DNA from: Mycolicibacterium novocastrense
GTDB taxonomy: Bacteria; Actinomycetota; Actinomycetes; Mycobacteriales; Mycobacteriaceae
Reading direction: 5' to 3'
Assembly (NCBI RefSeq): GCF_001570485.1
Contig: NZ_BCTA01000099.1
Location: 59,268-123,267, forward strand
Length of the DNA: 64,000 bases
A model generated the notes under the pieces. That model ran no database searches. It was not told the origin of the DNA and saw only the letters and a program-made list of their open reading frames with translations. Below are positions 50,628 to 59,680 of this stretch, piece by piece (position 1 is the stretch's first letter; the number at the start of each line of letters is the position of its first letter). A program made the position numbers and the translations under genes.

Positions 50628-51839
50628 GTGAGCACGATCCCAGAGTTCGACGTCGATATCTTCTCCGACGAGGTGTTGCGTGATCCGTTTCCCACGTACG
50701 CCCGCATGCGTGAGCTGGGGCCGGTCGTCCGCCTGACCGCTAATGGCGTGCTCGCGGTGGCGCGGTATGCCGAAGTGCGGGCAGTCCTCATTGACCACAC
50801 GCGATTCATATCCGGCAAAGGTGTCGGCTTCAACAGTCAGTTCAACGAGGTCCGTAGACACAGCGTCATCGCGTCCGACCCGCCACGCCACGAGATGCTG
50901 CGCGGTGTTCTCCAGGATCGTTTGGGGCCTCGCTCAATTCGCAATGTGGAGCAGGTCATTCGGCCCAGAGCTCAATCGCTTGTCGACGAGATGACCAGAA
51001 GAGGCTCCTTCGATGCGGTGACCGACTTCAGTCAGGTCTTTCCCGTAGAGGTCGTCGGAGAGCTGATCGGCCTCCCCGTTGATGCTCGCTCGGAGTTGCT
51101 GCGCTGGGCCAGCGGTGCGTTCAACGCCTTTGGGCCGCCAAGTGATCGCACCTCCGGAGGCCTGGCCGACATCGCCGAGCAGTTCGAGTACATCCGCACC
51201 GTCGCAACGAGGGACCAACTGGCGCCGGGCAGCATGGGTGCCGCGGTATACGAAGCGGCCGACGCTGGGATCATCCCCGAGGAGTACTGCCTGCACCTAC
51301 TTTCGGCGTACCTTACGGCGGGGATGGACACGACCGTCAATGCGCTTGGGGCGATGGTGTGGCTGCTCGGGACGCATCCTGAGCAGTGGCACGAACTCCG
51401 CGGGTTACCGCACCGGGTCAACGCCGTCGTGAATGAGGTGTTGAGGATCGAAGCACCTGCGCAGCTCTTCTCCCGTGTCGCAGCGGTGGACGCCGAGGTA
51501 AGCGGAATTGAGATCGCCGCGGGTGAGCGGGTTGCTGTCATCTATGGAAGCGGCAATCGCGATGAGCGCCAGTATCCGGAGCCAGACAAATTCGACATTC
51601 ACAGAAACGCCGCGGGTCATTTGACCTTTGGAACCGGTCTTCATGCCTGCGCGGGTCAGGTGTTGGCCCGGATCGAGCTCCAAGCGGTATTAGAATCGAT
51701 GATCGAGCGCGTCGAGACGATCACGATTGGCGAGCCCATCCGCAAGCTCAACAACGTGTTGCGTGGATTCCATAGTGTCCCTGCGACTTTCACGCCCGCT
51801 GTGGTCAAGAATCCAGTACTTTCCGGAGAATCGGCGTGA
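50628..51839 (+). CDS. Cytochrome P450
   Basis: 403 residues, a soluble bacterial class I P450. I-helix AGMDTT, ExxR in VNEVLRIE, haem-Cys loop FGTGLHACAGQVLAR. GTG start with GAAGGAG 10 bases upstream. Likely hydroxylates a pathway substrate using the ferredoxin/reductase at 44805-46405. Overlaps the aldehyde dehydrogenase by GTGA, so alcohol to acid oxidation may be sequential. Confidence 0.93.
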   Translation: MSTIPEFDVDIFSDEVLRDPFPTYARMRELGPVVRLTANGVLAVARYAEVRAVLIDHTRFISGKGVGFNSQFNEVRRHSVIASDPPRHEMLRGVLQDRLGPRSIRNVEQVIRPRAQSLVDEMTRRGSFDAVTDFSQVFPVEVVGELIGLPVDARSELLRWASGAFNAFGPPSDRTSGGLADIAEQFEYIRTVATRDQLAPGSMGAAVYEAADAGIIPEEYCLHLLSAYLTAGMDTTVNALGAMVWLLGTHPEQWHELRGLPHRVNAVVNEVLRIEAPAQLFSRVAAVDAEVSGIEIAAGERVAVIYGSGNRDERQYPEPDKFDIHRNAAGHLTFGTGLHACAGQVLARIELQAVLESMIERVETITIGEPIRKLNNVLRGFHSVPATFTPAVVKNPVLSGESA

Positions 51840-53287
51840 TCGGCAGTCGCCACAGCCATATCTATGTCGATGGTGTCTGGCAAGAGTCCAATTCCGATGC
51901 CTTCATCGACCTCACCGATCCGGCCACCGAGGACTGGGTCGGGAGCGTTCCAGACGGGAGCCCCGCCGATGTAGCGTCAGCGGCGATGGCGGCGCACGCC
52001 GCGCTGCGGGGGTGGGCCGAAGCGCCATCCAAAGATCGTGCAGCCCTGATCGCCGCGCTGGCCGACCGTTTCGATGAACGACGCGAGGAGATCGCGCACC
52101 TCGTGACGGCCCAGAATGGAGCCGTCATCTCGAGGTCACGTCGTACCAATGGCACTCGTCCCATAGCTCTCTACCGTCACTATGCCGAGGAAGCCGAATC
52201 GTTCGAGCCCGAAGTTGCTAGTGCCGACGGGAAGAACATCGTCAGACGTGAACCGGTGGGCGTCGTCGGGATCATCATCCCGTGGAATGCGCCCCAGTCA
52301 CTATTAGCCCACAAGCTGGCTCCGGCTCTCGCCGCAGGGTGCACGGTCGTCGTGAAACCTGCGCAGGAAACACCTTTGGACTCATTGCTCATCGGGGAGC
52401 TCGCTGCGGCAGTCGGATTCCCTCCCGGTGTGATCAACATCGTCACCGGTGGCCGCACGACAGGGTCCGCGGTGGTTGACGATCCGAACATAGACATGGT
52501 GTCCTTCACGGGTTCCACGGATGCCGGTCGCGTAATCGCCTCGCGTGCAGGGCATTTGTTAAAGCCGGTCGTAGCGGAGCTGGGTGGGAAGTCGGCGGCC
52601 GTGTTGCTCGACGATGCGGACCTCGAGCTCTTCTCCGACAACTTGGTCACCACCTGCCTGCCGAATACGGGGCAGGTCTGCTACTCGTGCACGCGTGTCA
52701 TCGCGCCTCGCGCACGCTTCAGCGATGTACTCGAGGTCGTCACATCATGCTTGGCCAGTGCTCAGGTGGGTGACCCGCTGGATCCAGGGACAGTCTTCGG
52801 TCCGCTTGTCAGCGCGGCGCAGCGTGCACGTGTCGAGGACTACATCGACTCGGCTCGTGCCGAAGGAGCTCGGGTGACCCTCGGAGGTGGCCGTCCGTCC
52901 ATTGCGACCGGCTTCTACGTCGAGCCCACGGTGATCGTCGACGTCGACCGTACGATGCGCGTGTTCCGCGAAGAGATATTTGGGCCCGTGCTGGTCGTGG
53001 TTCCTCATGACGGAGATGAGGACGCGACACGAATGGCCAATGATTCGTCATATGGGCTTGGCGGTGCGGTGTTCAGTCGTGACGTCGAGCGTGCGACGGC
53101 GGTGGCGCGCAAAATGCATACCGGGCGCATCTCGATTAACGCGCGGAGCCACGGTGTCTCCGACCCAGCCGAGGGATACAAAGACAGCGGAGTCGGCGGC
53201 TCGCTCGAGATCTCCTCCCATCTTCGACTCAAGTCCATTGCCGGGGTGGCCGACGTCGACCGGCATGCGAAAAGCGCTCGGCAGTAA
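51836..53287 (+). CDS. Aldehyde dehydrogenase (NAD+)
   Basis: 483 residues, GTG start. GIIIPWNAPQSLLAHKLAPA, catalytic Glu in VAELGGKSAAVLL, nucleophile Cys in NTGQVCYSCTRV, EEIFGPVLVVV. Oxidises an aromatic or aliphatic aldehyde to acid. Members near PAH clusters (PhdK-type) oxidise 2-carboxybenzaldehyde, but context here fits equally a product of the P450 and alcohol dehydrogenase. Confidence 0.92.
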   Translation: MIGSRHSHIYVDGVWQESNSDAFIDLTDPATEDWVGSVPDGSPADVASAAMAAHAALRGWAEAPSKDRAALIAALADRFDERREEIAHLVTAQNGAVISRSRRTNGTRPIALYRHYAEEAESFEPEVASADGKNIVRREPVGVVGIIIPWNAPQSLLAHKLAPALAAGCTVVVKPAQETPLDSLLIGELAAAVGFPPGVINIVTGGRTTGSAVVDDPNIDMVSFTGSTDAGRVIASRAGHLLKPVVAELGGKSAAVLLDDADLELFSDNLVTTCLPNTGQVCYSCTRVIAPRARFSDVLEVVTSCLASAQVGDPLDPGTVFGPLVSAAQRARVEDYIDSARAEGARVTLGGGRPSIATGFYVEPTVIVDVDRTMRVFREEIFGPVLVVVPHDGDEDATRMANDSSYGLGGAVFSRDVERATAVARKMHTGRISINARSHGVSDPAEGYKDSGVGGSLEISSHLRLKSIAGVADVDRHAKSARQ

Positions 53288-53375
53288 GAAGGCTTTGCCT
53301 GGCAACACTTGCGCGAACCCCGTTAACCCTGTCCATAACGTCGATGACGTTGCCGCCCAAAAAGGAAGGTCACAT

Positions 53376-54179
53376 ATGACAACCACAGTTCGCGACATCA
53401 GCATCATCCGAGCTGCCGTCGACCGTATCCAAACCGCTTTCGTGACAGGGCAACCAGCACTTCCGGTGCGCACGCTGATCGGCGCGGAGGACATTGATTC
53501 GGCGTATGCGGTTCAGCAGGAGCTCAACGCTCGCCGGGTGGCGGCGGGCGGAGTGGTAATCGGTCGAAAGATCGGCCTGACTGCTCCTTCAGTACAGCAA
53601 CAACTCGGCGTCGACCAACCGGATTTCGGTGTCCTATTTGCGGACATGGACGCATCCGGCGAGACGCCCGTTCCTTATCGAAAGTTGTTGCAGCCCAAGG
53701 TCGAAGCCGAAGTCGCCTTCGTACTCGCGGAAGATATCGACAGAGATGTGTCAAGCGAAGATCAAATTCGAGGATCGATTCGCTACGCCGTTGCGGCACT
53801 GGAGATCGTGGACAGCCGCATAGCGAATTGGGACTTGAGTATCGCTGACACCGTGGCGGACAACGCCTCCAGCGGGCTGTTCGTTCTGGGGAAGAACCGG
53901 CTCGAAATCGACGAATTCGAGCCCCGGGACGTCGTCATGCGAATGTCGGCCGATGGCGTTCCGGTATCAGCCGGCTCTGGAGCGGCCTGTCTAGGTGACC
54001 CGATCCTTGCATTGATGTGGTTGGCCAGGACAGCTGCTGCGTACGGGCAGCCACTTCGCGCTGGCCAGATCGTTCTTTCAGGAGCGCTTGGACCCATGGC
54101 CGCGGTCAGGCCCGGAGTTCATGTCGAAGCGGAGATCGAGCCTTTGGGATCGGTTTCCGCCACGTTCTCAGAGGCATGA
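53376..54179 (+). CDS. 2-keto-4-pentenoate hydratase family protein
   Basis: 267 residues, GGAAGG before ATG. VVIGRKIGLTAPSVQQQLGVDQPDFGVLFADM, PKVEAEVAFVLAED with metal-binding Glu residues, and YAVAALEIVDSRI identify the MhpD/DmpE/DmpH family. Hydrates 2-oxopent-4-enoate (or decarboxylates oxalocrotonate) in meta-cleavage pathways. Followed at once by a broken acetaldehyde dehydrogenase gene. Confidence 0.88.
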   Translation: MTTTVRDISIIRAAVDRIQTAFVTGQPALPVRTLIGAEDIDSAYAVQQELNARRVAAGGVVIGRKIGLTAPSVQQQLGVDQPDFGVLFADMDASGETPVPYRKLLQPKVEAEVAFVLAEDIDRDVSSEDQIRGSIRYAVAALEIVDSRIANWDLSIADTVADNASSGLFVLGKNRLEIDEFEPRDVVMRMSADGVPVSAGSGAACLGDPILALMWLARTAAAYGQPLRAGQIVLSGALGPMAAVRPGVHVEAEIEPLGSVSATFSEA

Positions 54180-54414
54180 TGGCAATGACGAAAGTCGCCA
54201 TCATCGGTTCGGGGAACCTGGCACCGACCTACTGCAGAACATCATGCACATTACCGCGGTACTGGACGTCGCCGGGATGGTGGGCTTAGATCCCGCTAGC
54301 CGGCGTCCAAGGGGGAGAGGTCGGTTTCCAATAACCCGTGAGGGCCTACAGGGCCTGATTGCGATGTCTCATTTCGACGAGATCGACATCGTGCTATGGA
54401 GAAGCGAGGTTTGA
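54179..54414 (+). pseudogene. Acylating acetaldehyde dehydrogenase, frameshifted and truncated
   Basis: The gene starts normally (MTKVAIIGSGN, ATG overlapping the hydratase stop), then a frameshift near 54220 moves the homologous sequence to the next frame: GTDLLQNIMHITAVLDVAGM, then GLDPAS, GLQGLIAMSHFDEIDIVL. It stops at 54414; the remaining ~220 residues, including the catalytic Cys, are absent. The partner 4-hydroxy-2-oxovalerate aldolase is also missing, so the pathway's last steps must be supplied elsewhere, for example by HsaF/HsaG-type enzymes. Confidence 0.8.
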
Positions 54415-54464
54415 TCGTGCGCCTCGGCGTCGGTGGACGTCTACCGCCTTCGTCGCTGTAGCGC

Positions 54465-54969
54465 TTATTCGTCGAACCCTTCATCTGGGATGGCAAACAC
54501 CGCCCGTGCGTTTTCGTTGAGATTGGCAAATCCATCGATAATCACCTGCTTCACGCGCATCTCGTTGTCAGCTATGCGAATCAGCCACGTGCGAAAGGCC
54601 GACCCGGTGAATTCTTCGCTGACCAACGAGGGTGCTTTCCAGCGTCGAAAGTAGAACTCAAAGATGGGTCGTCAGCTCGACCACACCCTCCTTCGCCGGG
54701 ATGTAGGAAAGTACGTGGCGCAGTTCCAGGCGTTCGTCGAAGATCCCGGCCGGTTGGTCAAGGTACGTCTGCAGACCATCGCGGCCTTTCCACTGGTAAC
54801 CACCACGAAAACCGATCTGAAAGTCGTCGGTGAGGACCGCCGCGAACATCGGTTCGGCATTCCGTTGCTTCTCCATGCTTAGGAACGCGTCGAGGGTGGC
54901 AATGAAGCCAGGCAAATCTGGGGCGCCGCTGAGCATTTCACTGTCGGCTTCCACTTTTTTGGACGTCAT
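54465..54969 (-). pseudogene. SnoaL/NTF2-like protein gene with a frameshift
   Basis: ATG 54969 overlaps the IclR stop. The first frame encodes 103 residues (LPGFIATLDAFLSMEKQRNA, DDFQIGFRGGYQWKGRDGL) and stops at 54658. One base off, the next frame continues directly with FEFYFRRWKAPSLVSEEF ... IRIADNEMRVKQVIIDGFAN ... IPDEGFDE to a stop at 54465. Together ~165 residues, the expected size of a SnoaL-like or dioxygenase-beta-like cone fold protein. A single indel around 54655-54662 explains the break. Confidence 0.7.
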
Positions 54970-55769
54970 CAGCCGAGATTGCGGGCTAGCTCGGCGGCGG
55001 CGTCTGTTAGGGCAGTGCGAGCTTTGCGGATATCTGAGGGCCGGAATCGATAACTGGGCGCTGACGCATTCAGTGCCAGCCTCATCTGGGAACCTCCTAC
55101 GGGTACGGCCACGGCAACGGACGCGACGCCTTCCTCACTTTCCTGGTTGCTGGTCGCAAACCCACTTTTCCTGACCTCTGCCAATTGAGCGCGCAGTTCG
55201 GTGAGGGTACGCACGGAATGCTCGGTGAGTGGCTCCAAATGTGGGTCGGGATACAACTGGTCAAGCTCGTCATCGGATAGTCCGGCGAGTAGGACTTTAC
55301 CTGTCGACGTGCAATGTGCAGGACGTGTAGTACCCAAACGCGATATCACTCGAACAGCAGAAGGGCTTTCGAGTGCCGCGATGAAGCGAACGAGTCTGCC
55401 GTCCAACGTTCCTACGTGCACGGTTTCTTGCAACGTCTCCGCGAGGTGGCGCAGAATCGGCGCGGCGGTGCGCGGTATGTCCATCCTGGAGTGCACAGCG
55501 AACGCCACGTTCGTCAAGGACGGTCCGGGCTGGTATGCCCTGCTGATCGGATCTTGGCGGACAAAACCGCGGTACTGAAGCATGGATAACAGGCGATGCG
55601 CGGTCGACGAAGCGACCTGCAGGTACTCGCTGGCGTCAGTGAGCCGGATCTCAGAGCGGTCTCCGAGGAGGAGGATTAGGCGAAGAGCATTGTCGACAGA
55701 CTCGATCGGATATTGCGGGAGCTTTCCGGTGCTGTCATGCTCCATGCCCGCGACAGGAGGTTTCTGCAT
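54969..55769 (-). CDS. IclR-family transcriptional regulator
   Basis: 266 residues from ATG 55769. N-terminal winged helix (IRLTDASEYLQVASSTAHRLLSMLQYRGFVRQD), C-terminal effector domain (LGTTRPAHCTSTGKVLLAGL, ESEEGVASVAVAV). Divergent from the dioxygenase operon; this order and the regulator family match PhtR of mycobacterial phthalate operons. Likely binds the repeated operator at 56211 and 61421. Confidence 0.9.
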   Translation of the reverse strand: MQKPPVAGMEHDSTGKLPQYPIESVDNALRLILLLGDRSEIRLTDASEYLQVASSTAHRLLSMLQYRGFVRQDPISRAYQPGPSLTNVAFAVHSRMDIPRTAAPILRHLAETLQETVHVGTLDGRLVRFIAALESPSAVRVISRLGTTRPAHCTSTGKVLLAGLSDDELDQLYPDPHLEPLTEHSVRTLTELRAQLAEVRKSGFATSNQESEEGVASVAVAVPVGGSQMRLALNASAPSYRFRPSDIRKARTALTDAAAELARNLG

Positions 55770-56301
55770 GACAGAGACCTTACCGCGGTGAAAGCCGAAT
55801 GCAGCTCGAAGAATCGCGACGCTCAGGCATCGGCGGCGTAATGTCGCCTCACCGCACAACATCTGGCACCGCCGTCGGCCCGGGCGGTCCGCAGACTTGC
55901 TTCCCGCGGCGTCGTCGTCGGTGACCAGTCCAATCCGTAGGCGGCGCAAAATCTCCGACGAAATCTGCTCGGCCAGTACCGCTGACAGCTGCTGGCATCC
56001 CACGCATGCCTGCCCGTGCGCAGCAGTACCGGGCCGGTCGTTTTCGTTACGGGCCCTGTGCCCACTCGTCGCAAATCGCGTGGGCAAGGAAGACATACTG
56101 CCTCGGGCGGTGAATGCCGTTGTGGACGTTTCGTCGAAGGCAACGAAGCGGGCTGCGCGGCAGTTCGACATGTCGGCGAAGCCGGTTGACTCCACCGGCA
56201 AATAGACGGCATACTCTCTGCTAGACAGAGTCGTGTTCTACATAACAGTGAAGGCGCCTCAGTCGAGGATTGGGTCCCGTCGCTGAGTCATGGAGTTGAA
56301 G
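55770..56301. other. Divergent promoter region of the dioxygenase operon
   Basis: 532 bases without a supported gene (open frames on both strands lack homology). A palindromic operator candidate lies at 56211-56231. The length suggests more regulatory sites or a lost gene. Confidence 0.5.
56211..56231. promoter_or_regulatory. Operator-like repeat, copy A (IclR candidate)
   Basis: ATA then CTCTCTGCTAGACAGAGT; ACTCT and AGAGT arms form an inverted repeat. 17 of 21 bases agree with the site at 61421. Located 71-91 bases before the dioxygenase start. Confidence 0.6.
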
Positions 56302-57756
56302 ATGCAGGATCACGGTGAGGTGTTGGCGGCAGTACGCACTGGCATGATTCCGGCGCACGTGTACAACGACAAGCAGATTTTCTCGCTCGAAAAGGAGCGG
56401 CTGTTCAGTCGGGCGTGGTTGTTCGTCGCGCACGAGTCCGAAATTCCGCAGCCGGGCGACTACGTGGTCAGGCAAGTGTTACAGGACTCGTTCATCGTCG
56501 CTCGTGATTCTGCAGGCGAGGTCCGGGTGATGTTCAATATGTGCCTCCATCGCGGTATGCAGATTTGTCGGGCGGAGATGGGGAACGCCTCGAATTTCAG
56601 ATGCCCGTACCACGGGTGGTCTTACCGCAACGACGGCCGCATTATCGGACTGCCTTTTCACCAAGAGGCCTATGGAGGAGACGCGGGGTTCAACAAGACG
56701 GGTCAGACCCTGTTGCCAGCGCCGAGTGTGGCCAGCTACAACGGGTTGATCTTCCTGTCGATGGATCCTGACGCAGAATCGCTTGAAGACTACCTGGGTG
56801 ATTTCAGGTTCTATCTCGATTTCTACACCAAGCAGGGCCCCAACGGTCTCGAGGTGCAAGGTCCTCAGCGTTGGCGGGTAAAAGCGAACTGGAAAATCGC
56901 AGCTGAGAATTTCGCCGGGGACATGTACCACACCCCGCAGACGCACACGTCGGTGGTCGAGATCGGCCTGTTCCGAGAGCCGAAGGCCCACAAGCGCAAA
57001 GACGGCGCAACCTATTGGGCGGGCAGAGGTGGGGGCACCACATACAAGCTGCCTGAGGGGAGTTTCGAAGACCGGATGAGCTATGTCGGCTACCCGGCGG
57101 AGATGATCAGTCGTGCCAAGGCGACCTGGACCGAGCAGCAGCGACAGGTCGTGGGCGCCGACGGGTTCATGATCTCGGCGGCGACGTGCTTTCCGAACAT
57201 CAGTTTCGTGCACAACTGGCCGAAAGTGGAGGACGGCGAGCACGTCTTGCCGTTCATTTCGATTCGGGTATGGCAGCCCATTAGCGAGAACGAGACTGAG
57301 GTGCTGTCCTGGTTTGCGGTGGATTCTGATGCCCCGGAAGCGTTTAAGGCGGCCTCATACAAGGCTTATTTGATGTGTTTCGGCTCGACGGGAATGTTCG
57401 AACAAGACGATGTCGAGAACTGGGTGTCGCTGACCAACACCGCGGGGGGTTCGATGGCCCGCCGACTGCGGCTGAACAGCCGGATGGGGCTGCTCGCAGA
57501 CGATGCCCGGGTGGTCGACACCCTAAGCAGCGCTCAGTTTCACGGGCCTGGATACGCTCAGCTCGGCTACAACGAGAACAATCAACGGGAATTATTGAGG
57601 CTCTGGGCTGACTACCTCGACATGCCGCCGCTGCGAGTCGACCCGGCTACTGTGCTCACGGACAACCCGCAAGGTATTGAGCCGATGGTGCAGACCAATG
57701 GCCGGGCCGTCGCCGGTATCGACTCGGAGTCGGCTACGACGTCGGTGACGCTGTGA
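56302..57756 (+). CDS. Ring-hydroxylating dioxygenase, alpha subunit
   Basis: 484 residues from ATG 56302, which has GGAG 6 bases upstream; ATG 56290 would add four residues. Rieske motif CLHRGMQ ... CPYHGWSY; catalytic iron region ENFAGDMYHTPQTH (Asp and two His). Size and sequence style match NidA/PdoA/PhtAa-type actinobacterial oxygenases for polycyclic aromatics or phthalate. Adds both atoms of O2 to form a cis-dihydrodiol, with beta subunit, ferredoxin and reductase encoded downstream. Confidence 0.92.
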   Translation: MQDHGEVLAAVRTGMIPAHVYNDKQIFSLEKERLFSRAWLFVAHESEIPQPGDYVVRQVLQDSFIVARDSAGEVRVMFNMCLHRGMQICRAEMGNASNFRCPYHGWSYRNDGRIIGLPFHQEAYGGDAGFNKTGQTLLPAPSVASYNGLIFLSMDPDAESLEDYLGDFRFYLDFYTKQGPNGLEVQGPQRWRVKANWKIAAENFAGDMYHTPQTHTSVVEIGLFREPKAHKRKDGATYWAGRGGGTTYKLPEGSFEDRMSYVGYPAEMISRAKATWTEQQRQVVGADGFMISAATCFPNISFVHNWPKVEDGEHVLPFISIRVWQPISENETEVLSWFAVDSDAPEAFKAASYKAYLMCFGSTGMFEQDDVENWVSLTNTAGGSMARRLRLNSRMGLLADDARVVDTLSSAQFHGPGYAQLGYNENNQRELLRLWADYLDMPPLRVDPATVLTDNPQGIEPMVQTNGRAVAGIDSESATTSVTL

Positions 57757-58349
57757 CCGTCGATGATCAACGCACTGGTCGACCCATGGCCCCATCGGTA
57801 CTCGGTGCGCACGCCGCCCGCGCCCAACGTGTGGGGGAAGCCTTGCCGTTCGACGATTCTCGCCATCTGGAGGCGCATCGCTTCCTCGTCAACGAGGCGT
57901 ACCTTCTCGATGCCCAAGACTACGACAGGTGGCTGGGTGTTCTTACCGAGGACATTCACTATTACATGCCGGTGCGGATCACCACCGCCGCCGGCGCCGG
58001 ATTCGATACCTCAGCAGGAATGGCGCATTTCGACGAGAACAAATACTCACTCAGTCGCCGCGTTGCCCGATTCGCCACCGAGCACGCCTGGACTGAGGAT
58101 CCGCCATCGCGCCTGCGCCACTTCATCACCAACGTGCGCACATTCCTCACCGACGACGCCGACTACCTCGCGGTCGACAGCGCTGAGTTGTTGTTCCGCA
58201 GCCGCGGCGACGTCAATGAGTCCACGCTCCTTTCATGCGGTCGTGAGGATCTCCTACGTCGCGATGGCAACGCCCTCAAACTCGCCCGGCGCACAATCGC
58301 CGTCGATGAATCAGTGCTTCGAATGCAGAATCTGGCGGTATTCCTATGA
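57753..58349 (+). CDS. Ring-hydroxylating dioxygenase, beta subunit
   Basis: 198 residues, GTG start overlapping the alpha stop. Cone-shaped SnoaL-like fold: HRFLVNEAYLLDAQDYDRWL, RLRHFITNVRT, VDSAELLFRSRGD. Structural partner in the alpha3beta3 oxygenase. ATGA overlap with the next gene. Confidence 0.9.
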   Translation: MTVDDQRTGRPMAPSVLGAHAARAQRVGEALPFDDSRHLEAHRFLVNEAYLLDAQDYDRWLGVLTEDIHYYMPVRITTAAGAGFDTSAGMAHFDENKYSLSRRVARFATEHAWTEDPPSRLRHFITNVRTFLTDDADYLAVDSAELLFRSRGDVNESTLLSCGREDLLRRDGNALKLARRTIAVDESVLRMQNLAVFL

Positions 58350-58651
58350 GCTCGAATCGACCCGGCGAGGGCGCGCAGTCACCACCACAATCGGGGTGCG
58401 AGGAACTGGCTACGCTGCTGGCCGGGGCGACCGGCGATGCACTTAACGTCGCCAACGAGTTCGCAGAGGTCGTCGTGCGCCGAGTGACCACTCGCAACGG
58501 AGCTCGGCTGTTGATTCAGGCGCCAAAATCGGCGCAGTGGGTGTCGCTGGATGCCTTAGAGATCGAGGCGTTGACCTGGCAGAACCCAGCCACCTTAGCG
58601 GCCATGGTGGGGAACGCAGGTACTCCCTTGATTCTGGGCGACGAGGTATGA
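58346..58651 (+). CDS. Small conserved-position protein in the dioxygenase operon
   Basis: 101 residues (MSSNRPGEGAQSPPQ ... LILGDEV), overlapping both neighbours by 4 bases. A disordered N-terminus precedes one alpha/beta unit: EFAEVVVRRVTTRNGARLLI, then SAQWVSLDALEIEALTWQNP. No known domain or catalytic motif. Tight overlap argues for a working role with the oxygenase or dihydrodiol dehydrogenase. Confidence 0.75.
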   Translation: MSSNRPGEGAQSPPQSGCEELATLLAGATGDALNVANEFAEVVVRRVTTRNGARLLIQAPKSAQWVSLDALEIEALTWQNPATLAAMVGNAGTPLILGDEV

Positions 58652-59451
58652 CTGGCTGGCTGGCGGGCAAACGCGCATTGATCGTCGGCGGAGGTTCGGG
58701 TATCGGTCGGGCCACCGTCGACGCGTTCTTGAACGAGGATGCCCAGGTCGCCGTGCTCGAGTACGACAGCGATAAGTGCGCGGCGCTGCGCCATCAGCTG
58801 CCCGACATCCCGGTAATCGAGGGTGATGGGACCACCCACACCGCCAACGACGAAGCTGTGCAGGTCGCTGCCGACGCGTTCGGCGGACTCGACACATTGG
58901 TGAACTGCGTGGGGATCTTCGATTTCTACCGTCGTCTTCAGGACATCCCCCCCGAGCGAATCGACAAGGCGTTCGACGAGATGTTTCGTATCAACGTCCT
59001 GAGTCATATCCACTCAGTCAAGGCTGCAGTGCCGGCATTGATGGGCCAGGACGGCGCCTCGATCATCCTCACCGAGTCCGCTTCATCATTTTATCCAGGA
59101 CGTGGCGGCCTGCTGTATGTCGCGTCGAAGTTCGCGGTGCGTGGCCTCGTCACCGCACTGGCTCACGAACTCGCGCCGAGGATCCGTGTGAACGGTGTTG
59201 CCCCAGGGGGAACGTTGAACACCGACCTGCGCGGACTCGACAGTCTCGACCTTGGCGCCCGCCGTCTGGATGCTGCACCCGACCGGGCCCGCGAATTGGC
59301 TGCTCGCACACCGCTCAACGTGGCCCTATCGGGTCACGACCACGCGTGGAGTTACGTCTTTCTCGCTTCGCACCGCTCCCGCGGGCTTACCGGCGAAACG
59401 ATCCGCCCCGACGGCGGTTTCAGCCTCGGACCTGCACCCCAGCGCAATTGA
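58648..59451 (+). CDS. cis-Dihydrodiol dehydrogenase (SDR)
   Basis: 267 residues. IVGGGSGIGRATVDAFL loop, NCVGIFDFYRRLQDIP typical of BphB/NahB-type dihydrodiol dehydrogenases, catalytic Ser (TESASSFYPGRGG) and YVASKFAVRG (Tyr-x3-Lys). Rearomatises the dioxygenase product to a catechol with NAD+. Confidence 0.9.
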   Translation: MTGWLAGKRALIVGGGSGIGRATVDAFLNEDAQVAVLEYDSDKCAALRHQLPDIPVIEGDGTTHTANDEAVQVAADAFGGLDTLVNCVGIFDFYRRLQDIPPERIDKAFDEMFRINVLSHIHSVKAAVPALMGQDGASIILTESASSFYPGRGGLLYVASKFAVRGLVTALAHELAPRIRVNGVAPGGTLNTDLRGLDSLDLGARRLDAAPDRARELAARTPLNVALSGHDHAWSYVFLASHRSRGLTGETIRPDGGFSLGPAPQRN

Positions 59452-59479
59452 ACCCGACGAACATAGGGAAGGAAAGCAC

Positions 59480-59680
59480 ATGGACGGAGTCATAAAGGCT
59501 AACCACGCGGTATGTCAGGGATACGCGAACTGTGTCGTAGCCGCCGAGGACTACTTCGACATCGACGACCGGGGACTCGTGTTGGTCCGGAAGACGGAGG
59601 TCCCTTCCGCGGACAGGACCCGGGTCGAGGAGGCTGCGCGCAGCTGTCCGGTGGCAGCGTTAGAAGTCGTAGACGAATGA
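59480..59680 (+). CDS. [3Fe-4S]-type ferredoxin
   Basis: 66 residues, GGAAAG before ATG. Cluster ligands CQGYANC and SCPVAA give C-x5-C...C-P, the three-Cys pattern of actinobacterial 3Fe-4S ferredoxins that serve P450s and ring-hydroxylating dioxygenases (PhtAc/PhdC type). Overlaps the reductase gene by 4 bases. Confidence 0.92.
   Translation: MDGVIKANHAVCQGYANCVVAAEDYFDIDDRGLVLVRKTEVPSADRTRVEEAARSCPVAALEVVDE

Noticed and set aside
55823..56212. Possible gene opposite the dioxygenase promoter
   Set aside because: Open frames exist in several phases on both strands, none with a recognisable domain, start signal or operon link.
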